A stretch of 64,000 bases of DNA from Cecembia rubra (GTDB lineage Bacteria; Bacteroidota; Bacteroidia; Cytophagales; Cyclobacteriaceae), in assembly GCF_003014575.1 (NCBI RefSeq), contig NZ_PYGF01000001.1:372001-436000 (forward strand). Reading direction: 5' to 3'. Below, one piece after another: positions 1 through 9,282 of this stretch. The notes beneath the pieces were generated by a model. It had not been told where the DNA came from and did not search any database. It was given only the letters and a program-made list of their open reading frames with translations. The position numbers and the translations under genes were made by a program. The first letter of the stretch is position 1; every line of letters begins with the position of its first letter.

Positions 1-1303
1 CAAATTTTTCCCAAATTTTGTATTTACTCTCGGCTACCAATGCCCTGTACTCATCGGAACCTCTAACAAACTCCACCACCTTTACGCCATTGAGGTAATG
101 CTCTACTCTATTGTCCGGATAGACTACCACACGGCCTTTGTTCCATTCACCAGGTCCTTTGACAAAGCGAGGTGTTTTGTTGGCTTTTATCAGATCATAA
201 AGTGATGAAAGGGTACGGTTTCCTTCTCTGCCCATTTTGGCATCGGGATGTTGGTTGTCATCCAGAATCTGATATTCGAGACCTATAGCAGAACCTGTAT
301 TTCCTTCACTCAAGGTAACAAAATATTTGACACCGGAATTGGCCCCTTCTGAAAATTTAAAATCAAAGGCCAGATCAAATGCTCTGAATTTCTCTTCTGT
401 TACAATATCCCCATAACTCATGGACTCACTTCCGTCAGATGCCTGAATGGTAAGTATACCATCCTTTACTTTCCAGCCTTCTGATGGAAATTCTTCCTTG
501 TAAGCCGCTTTCCACCCATCGGTATTTACGCCGTTGAACAGCAGTCTCCACCCTTGAGACTTCTCAAAATCAGTGAGTTGATTCAAAGTTGTATTTACAA
601 CAAATACATCTCCTGTAAATGGTTGAGGTACAAGATTCTCAGTTTGAATGCGAACATTCCTGAAGTAGGTCTTATTGCCCTCATCTTCAGCATTATATAT
701 ACTGTGCACCTGCAGGCCAATGAGACCCTTGCTGTCCATATCATCAACTACATAGGTCACTTCTTGTCCATTGATCCATGTTTTGATTTCATTACCTATA
801 GCTTCAATGCGGTAATGGTTCCATTCTCCCATTTTGAAAGCAGATTTGGCAGCAGGATTTAAGTCCAATGGATACAACCAACCTCTCCTTGCTTCATCAT
901 ATAGTCCTCCGGACCAGGCACGAGGTGTAGGGTCAGCTTCAATTTGGTAACCATAAACCAAACCTTGTCCATCTCGTGCATTGGGATCAATCTGACCCCT
1001 TGCCATTACACCTGAATTGCTGCTCAAGTTTTCAATTTTCAATTCAAGTTCCAGGATAAAATCCGTGTAATCCTGTTCGGTGACCAAGAAAGTGTTTGGA
1101 GTATTGGCTTTGGCATATCCAATGATTTCTCCCTCTTTTACTTCAAATTCAGCAGCTCCCCCTACAACTTTCCAGCCATCGAGATTCTCTCCATTGAATA
1201 AATTGATCCAAGCATCCTCTTGCTTCTCTTTCGTTTGTGACTGACATGAGAAGGATAAGGTGAGTAGGCTAAAGATGAAATAGACGAAATTTTGTGGTTT
1301 CAT
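1..1303 (-). CDS. Tandem DUF1080 (3-keto-disaccharide hydrolase-like) secreted protein, 3' part missing
   Basis: The reading frame is open from the ATG at 1303 to the left edge, giving 434 residues without a stop, so the C-terminus lies outside the window. It begins with a hydrophobic segment followed by SFSCQ, a probable lipoprotein signal. Two similar units follow: the first starts near residue 32 (LFNGENLDGWKV), the second near residue 235 (LFNGVNTDGWKA). Each continues with the DUF1080/PF06439 pattern (a 'DF.L.L.' strand, 'NSGV', and a 'GEWN' strand). This family is a concanavalin-like fold, and members are reported to hydrolyse 3-keto-glycosides. A periplasmic or surface role in sugar release fits the divergent GH2 genes. 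Substrate cannot be read from sequence. The duplication of the domain is clear. Confidence 0.88.
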   Translation of the reverse strand, partial: MKPQNFVYFIFSLLTLSFSCQSQTKEKQEDAWINLFNGENLDGWKVVGGAAEFEVKEGEIIGYAKANTPNTFLVTEQDYTDFILELELKIENLSSNSGVMARGQIDPNARDGQGLVYGYQIEADPTPRAWSGGLYDEARRGWLYPLDLNPAAKSAFKMGEWNHYRIEAIGNEIKTWINGQEVTYVVDDMDSKGLIGLQVHSIYNAEDEGNKTYFRNVRIQTENLVPQPFTGDVFVVNTTLNQLTDFEKSQGWRLLFNGVNTDGWKAAYKEEFPSEGWKVKDGILTIQASDGSESMSYGDIVTEEKFRAFDLAFDFKFSEGANSGVKYFVTLSEGNTGSAIGLEYQILDDNQHPDAKMGREGNRTLSSLYDLIKANKTPRFVKGPGEWNKGRVVVYPDNRVEHYLNGVKVVEFVRGSDEYRALVAESKYKIWEKF

Positions 1304-1521
1304 TTTTTGGGTTTTAAGTGTTTTTAATTTACAGATGTGTTGAAATTCTTTATTTCGCCCAAATTTTCAAGTGAGAAATGGCTATACTTACGAAATCGAT
1401 TTCGGATTTTACCCATTTTCAGTTCCAAAATCCTTAAATAGGAATTATCTTGATAAAAATAATCAATCCTTTGATCACCAGTTAATTTCACTTTACTATG
1501 ATGTGTGAAGGCAGCCCTGAA

Positions 1522-4323
1522 ATGAATAAGTTATTGTCATGCTTAATTATTTATTTTTTCCTTTTTAACACCTCAATTGGTTATGCCCAAAATTCAAATT
1601 TGTATCAAAGAATTTACCTATCGGGAAAGGATGTATCTACTGCGGTAGACTGGGATTTTATGGTAGATGGAGGAAGGAGAGCAGGAGAATGGGCAAAGAT
1701 TCCTGTTCCTTCCAACTGGGAATTGCACGGTTTTGGAACCTATAATTATGGCCATGACCATAATAATAAAGATAGGGTTTTAGGTAAAGAAAGAGGCTTC
1801 TACAAATATGAATTCGATGTTCCGGACTCTTGGAAGGGGCAAATGGTTAAGTTGGTTTTTGAAGGTGCCATGACAGATACAGAAGTGAGGGTGAATGGAA
1901 AAAGTGCAGGTGAGTTATTTCAAGGTGGATTTTATAGGTTTAGTTTTGAAATTAGTAAGCTCCTCAATTTTGGTCAAAAAAACAGGTTAGAGGTAGTAGT
2001 GGCCAAACACTCGGCCAATGCTTCTGTAAATAGGGCAGAACGGGAGGCTGATTATTGGATATTCGGAGGTATTTACCGACCGGTTTATCTTGAAGTCTTG
2101 CCAAAGATTCATTTTGAGCGAATTGCAGTCAATCCACATGCTGATGGCAAATTTGAAGCAATAGTATTGCTCAATGATTACCTGAATGGTGGTGTTCTGG
2201 AGGTTGAGCTATTTGAATTGGAAAGCAAGAAGACCCTTGGTACTTTACAAGTTCCTGTTAAAGAAAAAGAAATAAACATTCAGGGTGAGTTTGTAGGCAT
2301 CCAATCCTGGAATCCAGAATCACCCAAATTGTATGAGGCTGTATTCAGGTTGAAAGACAATAAACAGGCCCTTTTTGAAAAATCAGAAAGAATTGGTTTC
2401 CGAACGGTTGAACTGCGAGAGCAGGACGGTATCTATGTTAATGGCAAAAGGGTAATATTTAAAGGGGTAAACAGGCATTCTTTTTACCCAAATTCTGGAA
2501 GGGCTTTATCAGACGTGAACCATCTAGAGGATATCCTTTTGATGAAGGAAATGAATATGAATGCAGTGCGGATGTCCCACTATCCTCCAGATGAAAGGTT
2601 TTTGGATTTGTGCGACTCCTTAGGGCTTTTTGTATTGAATGAAGTGGCTGGTTGGCAACAGGGCTATGATACTCTCATTGGTCCCAAAGTGATCAAGGCA
2701 ACTGTTTGGAAAGATGCTAATCACCCTTCTGTGATCATCTGGGACCATGGGAATGAGGGTGGCTGGGATTTTCAAAATGAAAAATGGTTTCATCATTATG
2801 ATATCCAAAAACGCCCTGTTATTTACCCTTGGCTGATCAGAAATGGAGTAGATACCCATCATTATTTTCACTACAATGCAGGTGTTCAAAGATTGACCCA
2901 TGGTCAAACACCATTTTTTCCAACTGAATTCATGCATGGGCTATATGATGGGGGCCATGGTGCAGGTTTAGAGGATTATTGGAGAGACTTTATGAGAAAT
3001 CCTGTTTCTTCAGGTGGTTTTTTATGGGTATTTGCTGATGAGGCAGTGGTACGGACTGATAGGGATGGACAGCTTGATGCAGATGGAAACCATGCACCTG
3101 ATGGTATTTTAGGGCCATACAAAGAAAAAGAAGGAAGTTTTTATACCATCAAAAATATATGGTCCCCTATTCAGATTAGCCCATTGGTGATCAATAGGCA
3201 TTTTGATGGGAACATTTGGATAGAAAATCAATATATCTATTCCTCTTTGAAAAATTGCCAACTTGAATGGAGCTTTCACCAAATCAGGGATTTCGATAGT
3301 ATGGATAAGCTGGATGAAGGAAAAATTAGCTTACCTGACATTCTTCCCGGAGAAAAGAAAATGGTAAAATTACCCATATCAACCCAAAATATGCAGGCGG
3401 ACTTTATAAAACTTACTGCATATGACCGTAATGGAAATGAACTGTATAGTTGGAGCAGGGCAATTCCTGATGCCACAGCATTTGCAGCGCGTTTTAAATC
3501 TACAGGTATTCCAAAGGCTGATATGACTGTGGTAAATGAGAAGAATGATCGATTGCATATAAAGGCCGGTAAAATGGAATTTGAATTTGATTTGATTGAT
3601 GGTCAATTGAAGAGGGTAGTGAAAAACGGAAAGGATCTTTCCTTTAAAGATGGTCCTATTCCTGTGGGAGTAGCTTCACATGTAGAAAAGGTAAAATGGG
3701 AAATGGATAATGAGGGAAATATCATCATTAGAAATCAGTACAGCTCCTTTCCAAAGAATAGTTTATGGAAAGTTAAGCCTGATGGGGCCTTGTATTTTGA
3801 AGCTGATGGGCCTTTGCTAAATGGTCAGCTACTTGACTATTTGGGATTTTCTTTTGGTTACCCTGAAGAAAAGGTAATTGGGGTAAAATGGATTGGAAAT
3901 GGTCCTTATAGGGTATGGAGAAACAGGCAAAAAGGTGTAGAGTTCGGGCTTTGGGAGAAGGCCTACAACAATACCATTACGGGTTATAGCTATGATAATC
4001 TTGTTTATCCAGAATTCAAAGGCTACCATGCCAACATTTATGCCATGCAGTTAATTACAGAAGAAGGGAAAATTCAATTCGTCTCTGAAAGTCCGGGTAT
4101 GTATTTTAAGCTTTATAACCCAGAAAATTCTCCCTTTGCTACCAATGGTGTCCGACCAGAAATGCCTTTAGGAGATATCAGTTTCTTACATCAGATCAGC
4201 CCCATCGGAAATAAATTTGCAGGTCCGGAAACCATGGGTCCAACAGGAAACAAAATCAGGGCAATAAGCCATAGTGGAGATCAGGCCTTTGCCATTAAAT
4301 TGCTCATAACTTTCGAAGATTAA
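1522..4323 (+). CDS. Secreted glycoside hydrolase family 2, beta-galactosidase-like
   Basis: This is a 933-residue protein. The frame opens at 1498, but the ATG at 1522 starts a clean signal peptide (MNKLLSCLIIYFFLF, cleaved near YAQ), so 1522 is preferred. Domain order fits GH2: a jelly-roll sugar-binding domain (about 40-200), an Ig-like domain (200-300), a TIM barrel (300-580) and C-terminal beta domains related to bacterial beta-galactosidase. The acid/base glutamate is in HGNEGG (E412 from this start) and the nucleophile in PTEFMHG (E469). It would act in the periplasm on beta-galactosides or related oligosaccharides. The second GH2 gene follows after 33 bases in the same direction, so they are probably cotranscribed. 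Beta-galactosidase is the best family guess; beta-glucuronidase or other GH2 activities cannot be excluded. Confidence 0.9.
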   Translation: MNKLLSCLIIYFFLFNTSIGYAQNSNLYQRIYLSGKDVSTAVDWDFMVDGGRRAGEWAKIPVPSNWELHGFGTYNYGHDHNNKDRVLGKERGFYKYEFDVPDSWKGQMVKLVFEGAMTDTEVRVNGKSAGELFQGGFYRFSFEISKLLNFGQKNRLEVVVAKHSANASVNRAEREADYWIFGGIYRPVYLEVLPKIHFERIAVNPHADGKFEAIVLLNDYLNGGVLEVELFELESKKTLGTLQVPVKEKEINIQGEFVGIQSWNPESPKLYEAVFRLKDNKQALFEKSERIGFRTVELREQDGIYVNGKRVIFKGVNRHSFYPNSGRALSDVNHLEDILLMKEMNMNAVRMSHYPPDERFLDLCDSLGLFVLNEVAGWQQGYDTLIGPKVIKATVWKDANHPSVIIWDHGNEGGWDFQNEKWFHHYDIQKRPVIYPWLIRNGVDTHHYFHYNAGVQRLTHGQTPFFPTEFMHGLYDGGHGAGLEDYWRDFMRNPVSSGGFLWVFADEAVVRTDRDGQLDADGNHAPDGILGPYKEKEGSFYTIKNIWSPIQISPLVINRHFDGNIWIENQYIYSSLKNCQLEWSFHQIRDFDSMDKLDEGKISLPDILPGEKKMVKLPISTQNMQADFIKLTAYDRNGNELYSWSRAIPDATAFAARFKSTGIPKADMTVVNEKNDRLHIKAGKMEFEFDLIDGQLKRVVKNGKDLSFKDGPIPVGVASHVEKVKWEMDNEGNIIIRNQYSSFPKNSLWKVKPDGALYFEADGPLLNGQLLDYLGFSFGYPEEKVIGVKWIGNGPYRVWRNRQKGVEFGLWEKAYNNTITGYSYDNLVYPEFKGYHANIYAMQLITEEGKIQFVSESPGMYFKLYNPENSPFATNGVRPEMPLGDISFLHQISPIGNKFAGPETMGPTGNKIRAISHSGDQAFAIKLLITFED

Positions 4324-4356
4324 AAAAATTCTAAACCTAGTTATAACCGAATTCTT

Positions 4357-6186
4357 ATGAAAAAAATCCTCTTTGGAATTTTATTGATGCTTTCGCTAGG
4401 CTCAATAGCCGAGGCACAAGAATTAAACACTGATCCAATATTAAGCCCTTGGTCAGAAAAAGTAGATCCTGCCAAGCCACTTCCGGAATATCCAAGACCC
4501 CAAATGATTAGGGAATCCTGGAGTAATTTGAATGGGTCTTGGGATTATGCCATTTTGGAAAAAGGTAGTCCCGCTCCAAATAGGTTTCAGGGAAAAATTA
4601 CTGTGCCTTATCCGGTGGAATCATACCTGTCCGGTGTATTGAAGCCTGTTGGTTCTGAACAGGAATTATGGTATAAAAGGGAACTTCAGATTCCCAAGGC
4701 ACAAAGGAAAGGAAGGGTGCTATTGCACTTTGGTGCAGTAGACTGGGAGGCAGAGGTATTTATCAATGGAAAGTCCGTAGGAAAACACCAGGGGGGGTAT
4801 GATCCTTTTTCTTTTGATATCACTACTTATTTGAATCCCGGTCAAAGCCAGGATTTGATGGTAAGGGTCTGGGATCCAACGGACCAAGGCCCTCAGCCCA
4901 GAGGCAAACAGGTCAATAGGCCCAGAGGGATATGGTATACTCCAGTGACTGGTATATGGCAGACCGTATGGTTGGAATATGTACCTGAAAATTATATTGC
5001 AGGCTTGAAAATCAGTCCAGATTGGGACAATGGTACTTTTGAAATCCTTCCTGATGTGCATCTTGGTCAAGGAGAATATAAAATGACAGTCAGTGCAACG
5101 GACAAGGGAAAATTGGTTGGAAAAGCTGAGGCTAATCTTGGTCAGTCCATTAAATTGAAAATTAATGAGCCCAAATCATGGTCTCCCGATAATCCTCATT
5201 TGTATGATATTCAAGTCAGGTTAATGAAAGGGAATAGGAAAGTGGATGAAGTCAGGTCCTATGGTGCATTGAGAAAAATAGCTATCAGTTATGATGAAAA
5301 CGGCATGCAGCGCATGGCATTAAATGGGGAAACACTTTTTCAGTATGGTCCATTGGACCAAGGCTGGTGGCCGGATGGACTGTACACTGCTCCTACAGAT
5401 GAGGCATTATTGTTCGATATTGAAAAGACCAAAGAATTAGGCTTCAATATGATCAGGAAACATGTTAAAGTTGAACCTGCCAGATGGTATTATCATTGTG
5501 ACAGAGTCGGAATCTTGGTATGGCAAGATATGCCCAGTGGGGACATGGGGAATGTATGGGAACCCAAACCTGGAATCTACAGAAAAGGAATGGATAAAGA
5601 TAGAAGTGTGGAATCAGAGGCTATTTTCAGGAAAGAATGGAAGGCAATTATTGATGCATTTTACCATTTCCCATCCATTGTAGTTTGGGTCCCATTTAAT
5701 GAGGCCTGGGGTCAGTTCAAAACCAAAGAAATCACTGAATGGACTAAGAGTTATGATCCCAGCCGCTTGGTAAACTCTGCTTCTGGAGGCAATTTTGAAC
5801 TGGAGGGAAATAAATTGGTAGGAGATATTTTTGATGTCCATAATTACCCTGACCCGGTCATGCCGTCTCCTGAATTATTTGGAAAAATCAATATTCTCAC
5901 TTTAGGTGAATTTGGGGGATTGGGCTTACCTATAGAGGGACATACCTGGCAGGAAAAGGACAATTGGGGATACCAGAGCTTCAAAAATGAAGAGGAGTTA
6001 TGGACGAGATATCAGAGATTGATCGGGGATCTCAAATTGCTGATCCCCAAAGGGCTTGCAGCTGCGGTTTACACGCAGACTACCGATGTGGAAGTCGAAG
6101 TCAATGGACTGATGACCTATGACCGGAAAGTCATCAAATTCCCTGCTGAAGTAATGAAAAGGCTGCATCAAACTTTATATGATTAA
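4357..6186 (+). CDS. Secreted GH2 family glycosidase (beta-glucuronidase/beta-galactosidase-like)
   Basis: This 609-residue protein starts with a signal peptide (MKKILFGILLMLSLGSIAEA, cleaved before Q). The N-terminal 'PRPQM.R..W.NLNG.WDYA' pattern is typical of short GH2 enzymes. The sugar-binding domain covers about 40-200, the Ig-like domain 205-290 and the TIM barrel 295-605. The acid/base is E449 in PFNEAWG and the nucleophile E518 in LGEFGG. It lacks the C-terminal beta domains of its upstream neighbour, as expected for this shorter subgroup. It lies 33 bases downstream of the first GH2 gene. The two enzymes probably attack different linkages of one periplasmic oligosaccharide. Exact specificity is not readable. 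Confidence 0.9.
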   Translation: MKKILFGILLMLSLGSIAEAQELNTDPILSPWSEKVDPAKPLPEYPRPQMIRESWSNLNGSWDYAILEKGSPAPNRFQGKITVPYPVESYLSGVLKPVGSEQELWYKRELQIPKAQRKGRVLLHFGAVDWEAEVFINGKSVGKHQGGYDPFSFDITTYLNPGQSQDLMVRVWDPTDQGPQPRGKQVNRPRGIWYTPVTGIWQTVWLEYVPENYIAGLKISPDWDNGTFEILPDVHLGQGEYKMTVSATDKGKLVGKAEANLGQSIKLKINEPKSWSPDNPHLYDIQVRLMKGNRKVDEVRSYGALRKIAISYDENGMQRMALNGETLFQYGPLDQGWWPDGLYTAPTDEALLFDIEKTKELGFNMIRKHVKVEPARWYYHCDRVGILVWQDMPSGDMGNVWEPKPGIYRKGMDKDRSVESEAIFRKEWKAIIDAFYHFPSIVVWVPFNEAWGQFKTKEITEWTKSYDPSRLVNSASGGNFELEGNKLVGDIFDVHNYPDPVMPSPELFGKINILTLGEFGGLGLPIEGHTWQEKDNWGYQSFKNEEELWTRYQRLIGDLKLLIPKGLAAAVYTQTTDVEVEVNGLMTYDRKVIKFPAEVMKRLHQTLYD

Positions 6187-6328
6187 TGGAATTAAGGTAT
6201 CAAAGACTTTATTTGGTCTCAATTAATAATTCCAAAATATTAAAATGCAATGATCAAATCATGTATTACTAGTTGCGAATTCCCAATAAATTGTTGAAAT
6301 TTCATCTTTAACCAAAATCAATAGCACC

Positions 6329-6724
6329 ATGAAAAAACTACTTCTTCTTCCTGTATTGGCACTTGTTGCTTTCTTCTTTTTGCATGCCAAAGTGAAAGAC
6401 AATATATCTATAGATGTTAAGCCAGATGTTTTGGAAGATCAGATCCCATCACATGTCAAAGCAGTAATTGACCAAAAATGTTATGGATGTCACAATGCAG
6501 ATTCTAAAAATGAAAAGGGAAAGGAAAAATTGGATTGGGATGATTTTGAGGCATCAAGAAAAGCCAAACAATTAGCAACAATGGCCAAAATCAATGAAGC
6601 ATTAATTAAGGGCGATATGCCTCCGGCCAAATTCCTTGAGAACAAGCCAGAGGGTAAATTGTCCAAAGAGGAACTTGAAACTTTATTGGATTGGAGTGCT
6701 GGTAAAAAGAAATCCCCCAAATAA
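6329..6724 (+). CDS. Haem-binding domain protein with one CxxCH site
   Basis: A 131-residue protein with an N-terminal membrane or signal segment (LLLLPVLALVAFFFLHA). A single covalent-haem motif, CYGCH, lies near residue 51, and DMPPAKF further on contains a methionine that could be the distal ligand. The pattern fits the small haem-binding domain family PF14376 or a planctomycete-like cytochrome c. It would sit in the periplasm and carry electrons. Its stop overlaps the next start by one base (TAATG), so the two are translationally coupled. It may serve a sugar-oxidising or terminal oxidase pathway. The electron partner is unknown. Confidence 0.82.
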   Translation: MKKLLLLPVLALVAFFFLHAKVKDNISIDVKPDVLEDQIPSHVKAVIDQKCYGCHNADSKNEKGKEKLDWDDFEASRKAKQLATMAKINEALIKGDMPPAKFLENKPEGKLSKEELETLLDWSAGKKKSPK

Positions 6725-7209
6725 TGAAAAGATTAACGTATATCCTGGGCTTTTTGGCTTTGGTTTTATTAGGAATTCAACTCGTTCCCAATGAATTGCC
6801 AGAAGTTCAGATTTACAATACGGGTGACCTAATTCAATCAGGACTTGTAAGTGAAGATGTGGCTGGTTTATTAAAGACTTCCTGTTACGATTGTCATAGC
6901 AATGAAACTGTATATCCTTGGTATTCCAAAGTGGCCCCAACCTCTTGGTTGGTTGCCAAGGATGTCCGAGAGGGGAGGGAGGAACTTAATTTTTCTTATT
7001 GGGCAGAAATGGACCTAATGAAACAATTGGGGAAATTGGATGATATTGCTGAAGCAGTGGAAAATGGTAAAATGCCGATGGAAATTTATGTTTGGATGCA
7101 TAAATCAGCGAAACTTACAGATGCCCAACGCGAATTGATTGTGGCTTGGGCTGAAGGGGCAATGGATACATTGGTTGAAGAAGGGGAAGAGGATTTTGAA
7201 TTTGAATAA
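6724..7209 (+). CDS. Haem-binding domain (PF14376) protein
   Basis: This 161-residue protein has an N-terminal hydrophobic anchor (YILGFLALVLLGIQL) and then the characteristic haem-binding domain: CYDCHSNETVYPWYSK, then VAPTSWLV, DVREGR, LNFS and the later GKMP methionine region. The family occurs widely in Bacteroidota as small periplasmic c-type haem proteins. The start overlaps the stop of the preceding haem protein by one base, so the pair is made together. An acidic C-terminus (EEGEEDFEFE) is a minor oddity. Role beyond electron transfer is inference. Confidence 0.88.
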   Translation: MKRLTYILGFLALVLLGIQLVPNELPEVQIYNTGDLIQSGLVSEDVAGLLKTSCYDCHSNETVYPWYSKVAPTSWLVAKDVREGREELNFSYWAEMDLMKQLGKLDDIAEAVENGKMPMEIYVWMHKSAKLTDAQRELIVAWAEGAMDTLVEEGEEDFEFE

Positions 7210-7230
7210 AAATGAAATGGTCCAAAAAAG

Positions 7231-7614
7231 ATGAAAAAGTTTCAATTTCTAGTTGTATTTGTGGGATTTTACATGGCCGTAAATAGTGCCAATGCACAAT
7301 CCGGAACTATAGAAGCAGATATTGATAAATTATTGGTTTTACAAATTCAAAGCCAAATGAATTTGAATGATGCTACTTTTAGAAATAAAGGAAATGAGTC
7401 CATTAAGGAAATGTCAAGATTTCAAAAAGGTACATTGGTTGAATCGGATATTGTCGCTGAGGATTTGGAGATTGTTGAACCTACCCATTATCCCATGCCT
7501 TTCAAAAACCTAAATGGAAATTATAAGATGCAAATATATATTCCTGATAGTTCTATCAATTATACGATACAGATCAAAGAATTGGGACTAAGGTTTGATG
7601 GTTTTAAAAAATAG
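7231..7614 (+). CDS. Small secreted protein of unknown function
   Basis: 127 residues with a good signal peptide (MKKFQFLVVFVGFYMAVNSANA, cleaved before Q). The mature part is about 105 residues, with no cysteine or obvious catalytic motif. It contains an N-terminal helical stretch (DIDKLLVLQIQSQMNL) and a C-terminal beta-like region. I do not recognise a family. It lies 21 bases after the haem-binding gene and just before the DUF1460 gene, so it is probably in the same transcript and acts in the periplasm. Confidence 0.7.
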   Translation: MKKFQFLVVFVGFYMAVNSANAQSGTIEADIDKLLVLQIQSQMNLNDATFRNKGNESIKEMSRFQKGTLVESDIVAEDLEIVEPTHYPMPFKNLNGNYKMQIYIPDSSINYTIQIKELGLRFDGFKK

Positions 7615-7656
7615 AGCATATTGATTCCCAATTCCAAAATAAAATCCCGGGCATCT

Positions 7657-8493
7657 ATGCGAATTCTTATCCTTTTTTTACTATTTACTCCATTTCTGGT
7701 TAGTTCTCAGACAGTATGCTCATTAGAAAGTAGCCTGCGTTTGAATCAAATTCTGAAGGAATTGTCCCAAAAGGATCATTCAGAAAAGTCTATCAATGCC
7801 CTTAATCTGGAAATAGGCAAGTGGTTTCTTGGTACTCCATATGTGGAAAAGACATTGGAAATTCCAGGGGAGGAAAAACTTGTTATAGACTTTCAGGGGC
7901 TTGACTGTACAACTTATCTGGAAACTGTAGTTACTTTAAGTAGATTGGTGAAATATGGCAATCTTAATTTTGAGGATTACGAGAAAGAATTGGAGTTTCT
8001 AAGGTATAGGGATGGAAGCAATACAGGTTATCCTTCCCGTTTGCATTATTTTTCCGAGTGGATTTATGAAAACCAAAAGAAAGGGATTTTGGATGACATT
8101 ACGGCTGAAATTGGGGGTAAACCTTATGCCAATAAACCTTCCTTCATGTCTTCCAATCCGCAATATTATCCCCAATTGAGTAACGCAGAATACTTGTCTC
8201 TTATCAGAGAGACTGAAAAGGAAATTGGAGTAAGAGATTATTATTACATTCCAAAGGAAGAAATTCAAAAGCTGGAGAACAAGATCAAACCTGGAGACCT
8301 TATCGCCATCACTGCTGCCAGAAATGACCTGGATATGGTGCATGTGGGTTTTGCTGTAGAAAAAAACGGCAGGGTACATCTGATGCATGCTAGCTCGGGA
8401 TCGATGAAGGTGGAAATTTCCGAAAAACCCTTGAGTGAATATCTTGCTGGTTTTAGAGCTCAATCTGGAGTTATGGTTTGTAGGTTTAGATAA
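7657..8493 (+). CDS. DUF1460 (NlpC/P60-like) periplasmic enzyme
   Basis: The frame can start at TTG 7621, but ATG 7657 begins a signal peptide (MRILILFLLFTPFLVSSQ), so that start is preferred; the product is 278 residues. It matches DUF1460/PF07313: the probable nucleophile cysteine in LDCTTYLE is C84, and histidines occur in DMVHVGFA and HLMHASS. The family is a cysteine-hydrolase fold related to NlpC/P60; characterised members act as N-acetylmuramoyl-L-alanine amidase-like or peptide-bond hydrolases on cell-wall fragments. A role in murein turnover or recycling is likely. It ends a plus-strand run; a 450-base gap follows. Confidence 0.85.
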   Translation: MRILILFLLFTPFLVSSQTVCSLESSLRLNQILKELSQKDHSEKSINALNLEIGKWFLGTPYVEKTLEIPGEEKLVIDFQGLDCTTYLETVVTLSRLVKYGNLNFEDYEKELEFLRYRDGSNTGYPSRLHYFSEWIYENQKKGILDDITAEIGGKPYANKPSFMSSNPQYYPQLSNAEYLSLIRETEKEIGVRDYYYIPKEEIQKLENKIKPGDLIAITAARNDLDMVHVGFAVEKNGRVHLMHASSGSMKVEISEKPLSEYLAGFRAQSGVMVCRFR

Positions 8494-8943
8494 GGAACGA
8501 ATAGAAAGAAGAATTTGGGAGGTTTGAAACCATTTTACTGTGTTTTCAACAAAGGGCTTTTGAAATGCTGAATTTATAACTCAATTTTTTGAAAATTTAA
8601 ATTAGGCCAAACATCCAAATATCCATTTCCTTTAGAAAGAGTTCCGAACTGATTTTAATTATCATGATTGTCCGCTTTCTTGCCAGTAGAATCATCACAA
8701 TAGAATAAACCTACGATTTCAAACCAATATCAATGTATAACTTGTCCGCCGAGGTGGATCCAATATCTATTAATTTCAGGTTGATTCAAGACCCAATTTA
8801 AATTGGTTACTGATCTAATTGCGGATATACATATTCATTATTTTAGGTCAGTAATAGTAGATGTTCAAGTTTCAAACTATTTAGATTTCATCTCTTTTTT
8901 ACGTATGTTCGTTGCTTTCAAAATTATTCAAACCGAAAAAAAT
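8494..8943. other. 450-base intergenic region
   Basis: No credible coding frame or RNA gene is seen. A perfect 14-base palindrome (CCAATTTAAATTGG) lies at 8793-8806. A TATGTTCG sequence at about 8902-8909 is one base from the Bacteroidota -7 consensus TAnnTTTG and could drive the CDGSH gene, but no good -33 TTTG was found at the usual distance. An in-frame upstream extension of the CDGSH gene from ATG/GTG-like codons near 8803 is not protein-like and was not accepted. Confidence 0.5.
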
Positions 8944-9168
8944 ATGGCGAACACAAAAATCACTGTTAATCCCAATGGTTCACTCAAGATTGAAGGGGAT
9001 TTTGAAATAGTGGATAATCAAGGTAATGTTTATGGCTTACAGGGAAGGACTACTCTTGGACTCTGCCGCTGCGGGCAATCTAAAAACAAACCTTTTTGCG
9101 ATGGATCTCATAGAGGTAATTTTGAACATGAGGCAATAGCATTCGATTTGCCTCCCAAAAAAGTCTGA
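8944..9168 (+). CDS. CDGSH iron-sulfur domain protein (mitoNEET-type)
   Basis: The preferred start (MANTKITVNP) gives 74 residues; the frame is open upstream to 8803, but that extension is low-complexity and lacks family similarity. The motif C-x-C-x2-S-x3-P-x-C-D-G-S-H is present (CRCGQSKNKPFCDGSH), which binds a [2Fe-2S] cluster with three cysteines and one histidine. Family members are small redox or Fe-S transfer proteins; this one has no membrane anchor and should be cytosolic. It stands alone, with a strong terminator immediately downstream. Confidence 0.9.
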   Translation: MANTKITVNPNGSLKIEGDFEIVDNQGNVYGLQGRTTLGLCRCGQSKNKPFCDGSHRGNFEHEAIAFDLPPKKV

Positions 9169-9189
9169 TAATTGCTCAATAACTCATTC

Positions 9190-9232
9190 AATCCCGGCCA
9201 AAACCTTACATTTTGGCCGGGATTATTTTTTT
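9190..9232 (+). terminator. Intrinsic terminator after CDGSH gene
   Basis: A perfect 14-bp stem (AATCCCGGCCAAAA / TTTTGGCCGGGATT) with a 7-base loop is followed by a T-rich run. It lies 22 bases after the CDGSH stop codon. Confidence 0.93.
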
Positions 9233-9282
9233 GAATTCGTTTGTCTTTAGGCTATATTGATTTACAATTAGATTCCGGCACC

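Noticed and set aside
554-862. 102-residue plus-strand frame
   Set aside because: Antisense to the DUF1080 protein, whose two domain units are continuous across it.
7999-8463. 154-residue minus-strand frame
   Set aside because: Antisense to the DUF1460 enzyme.
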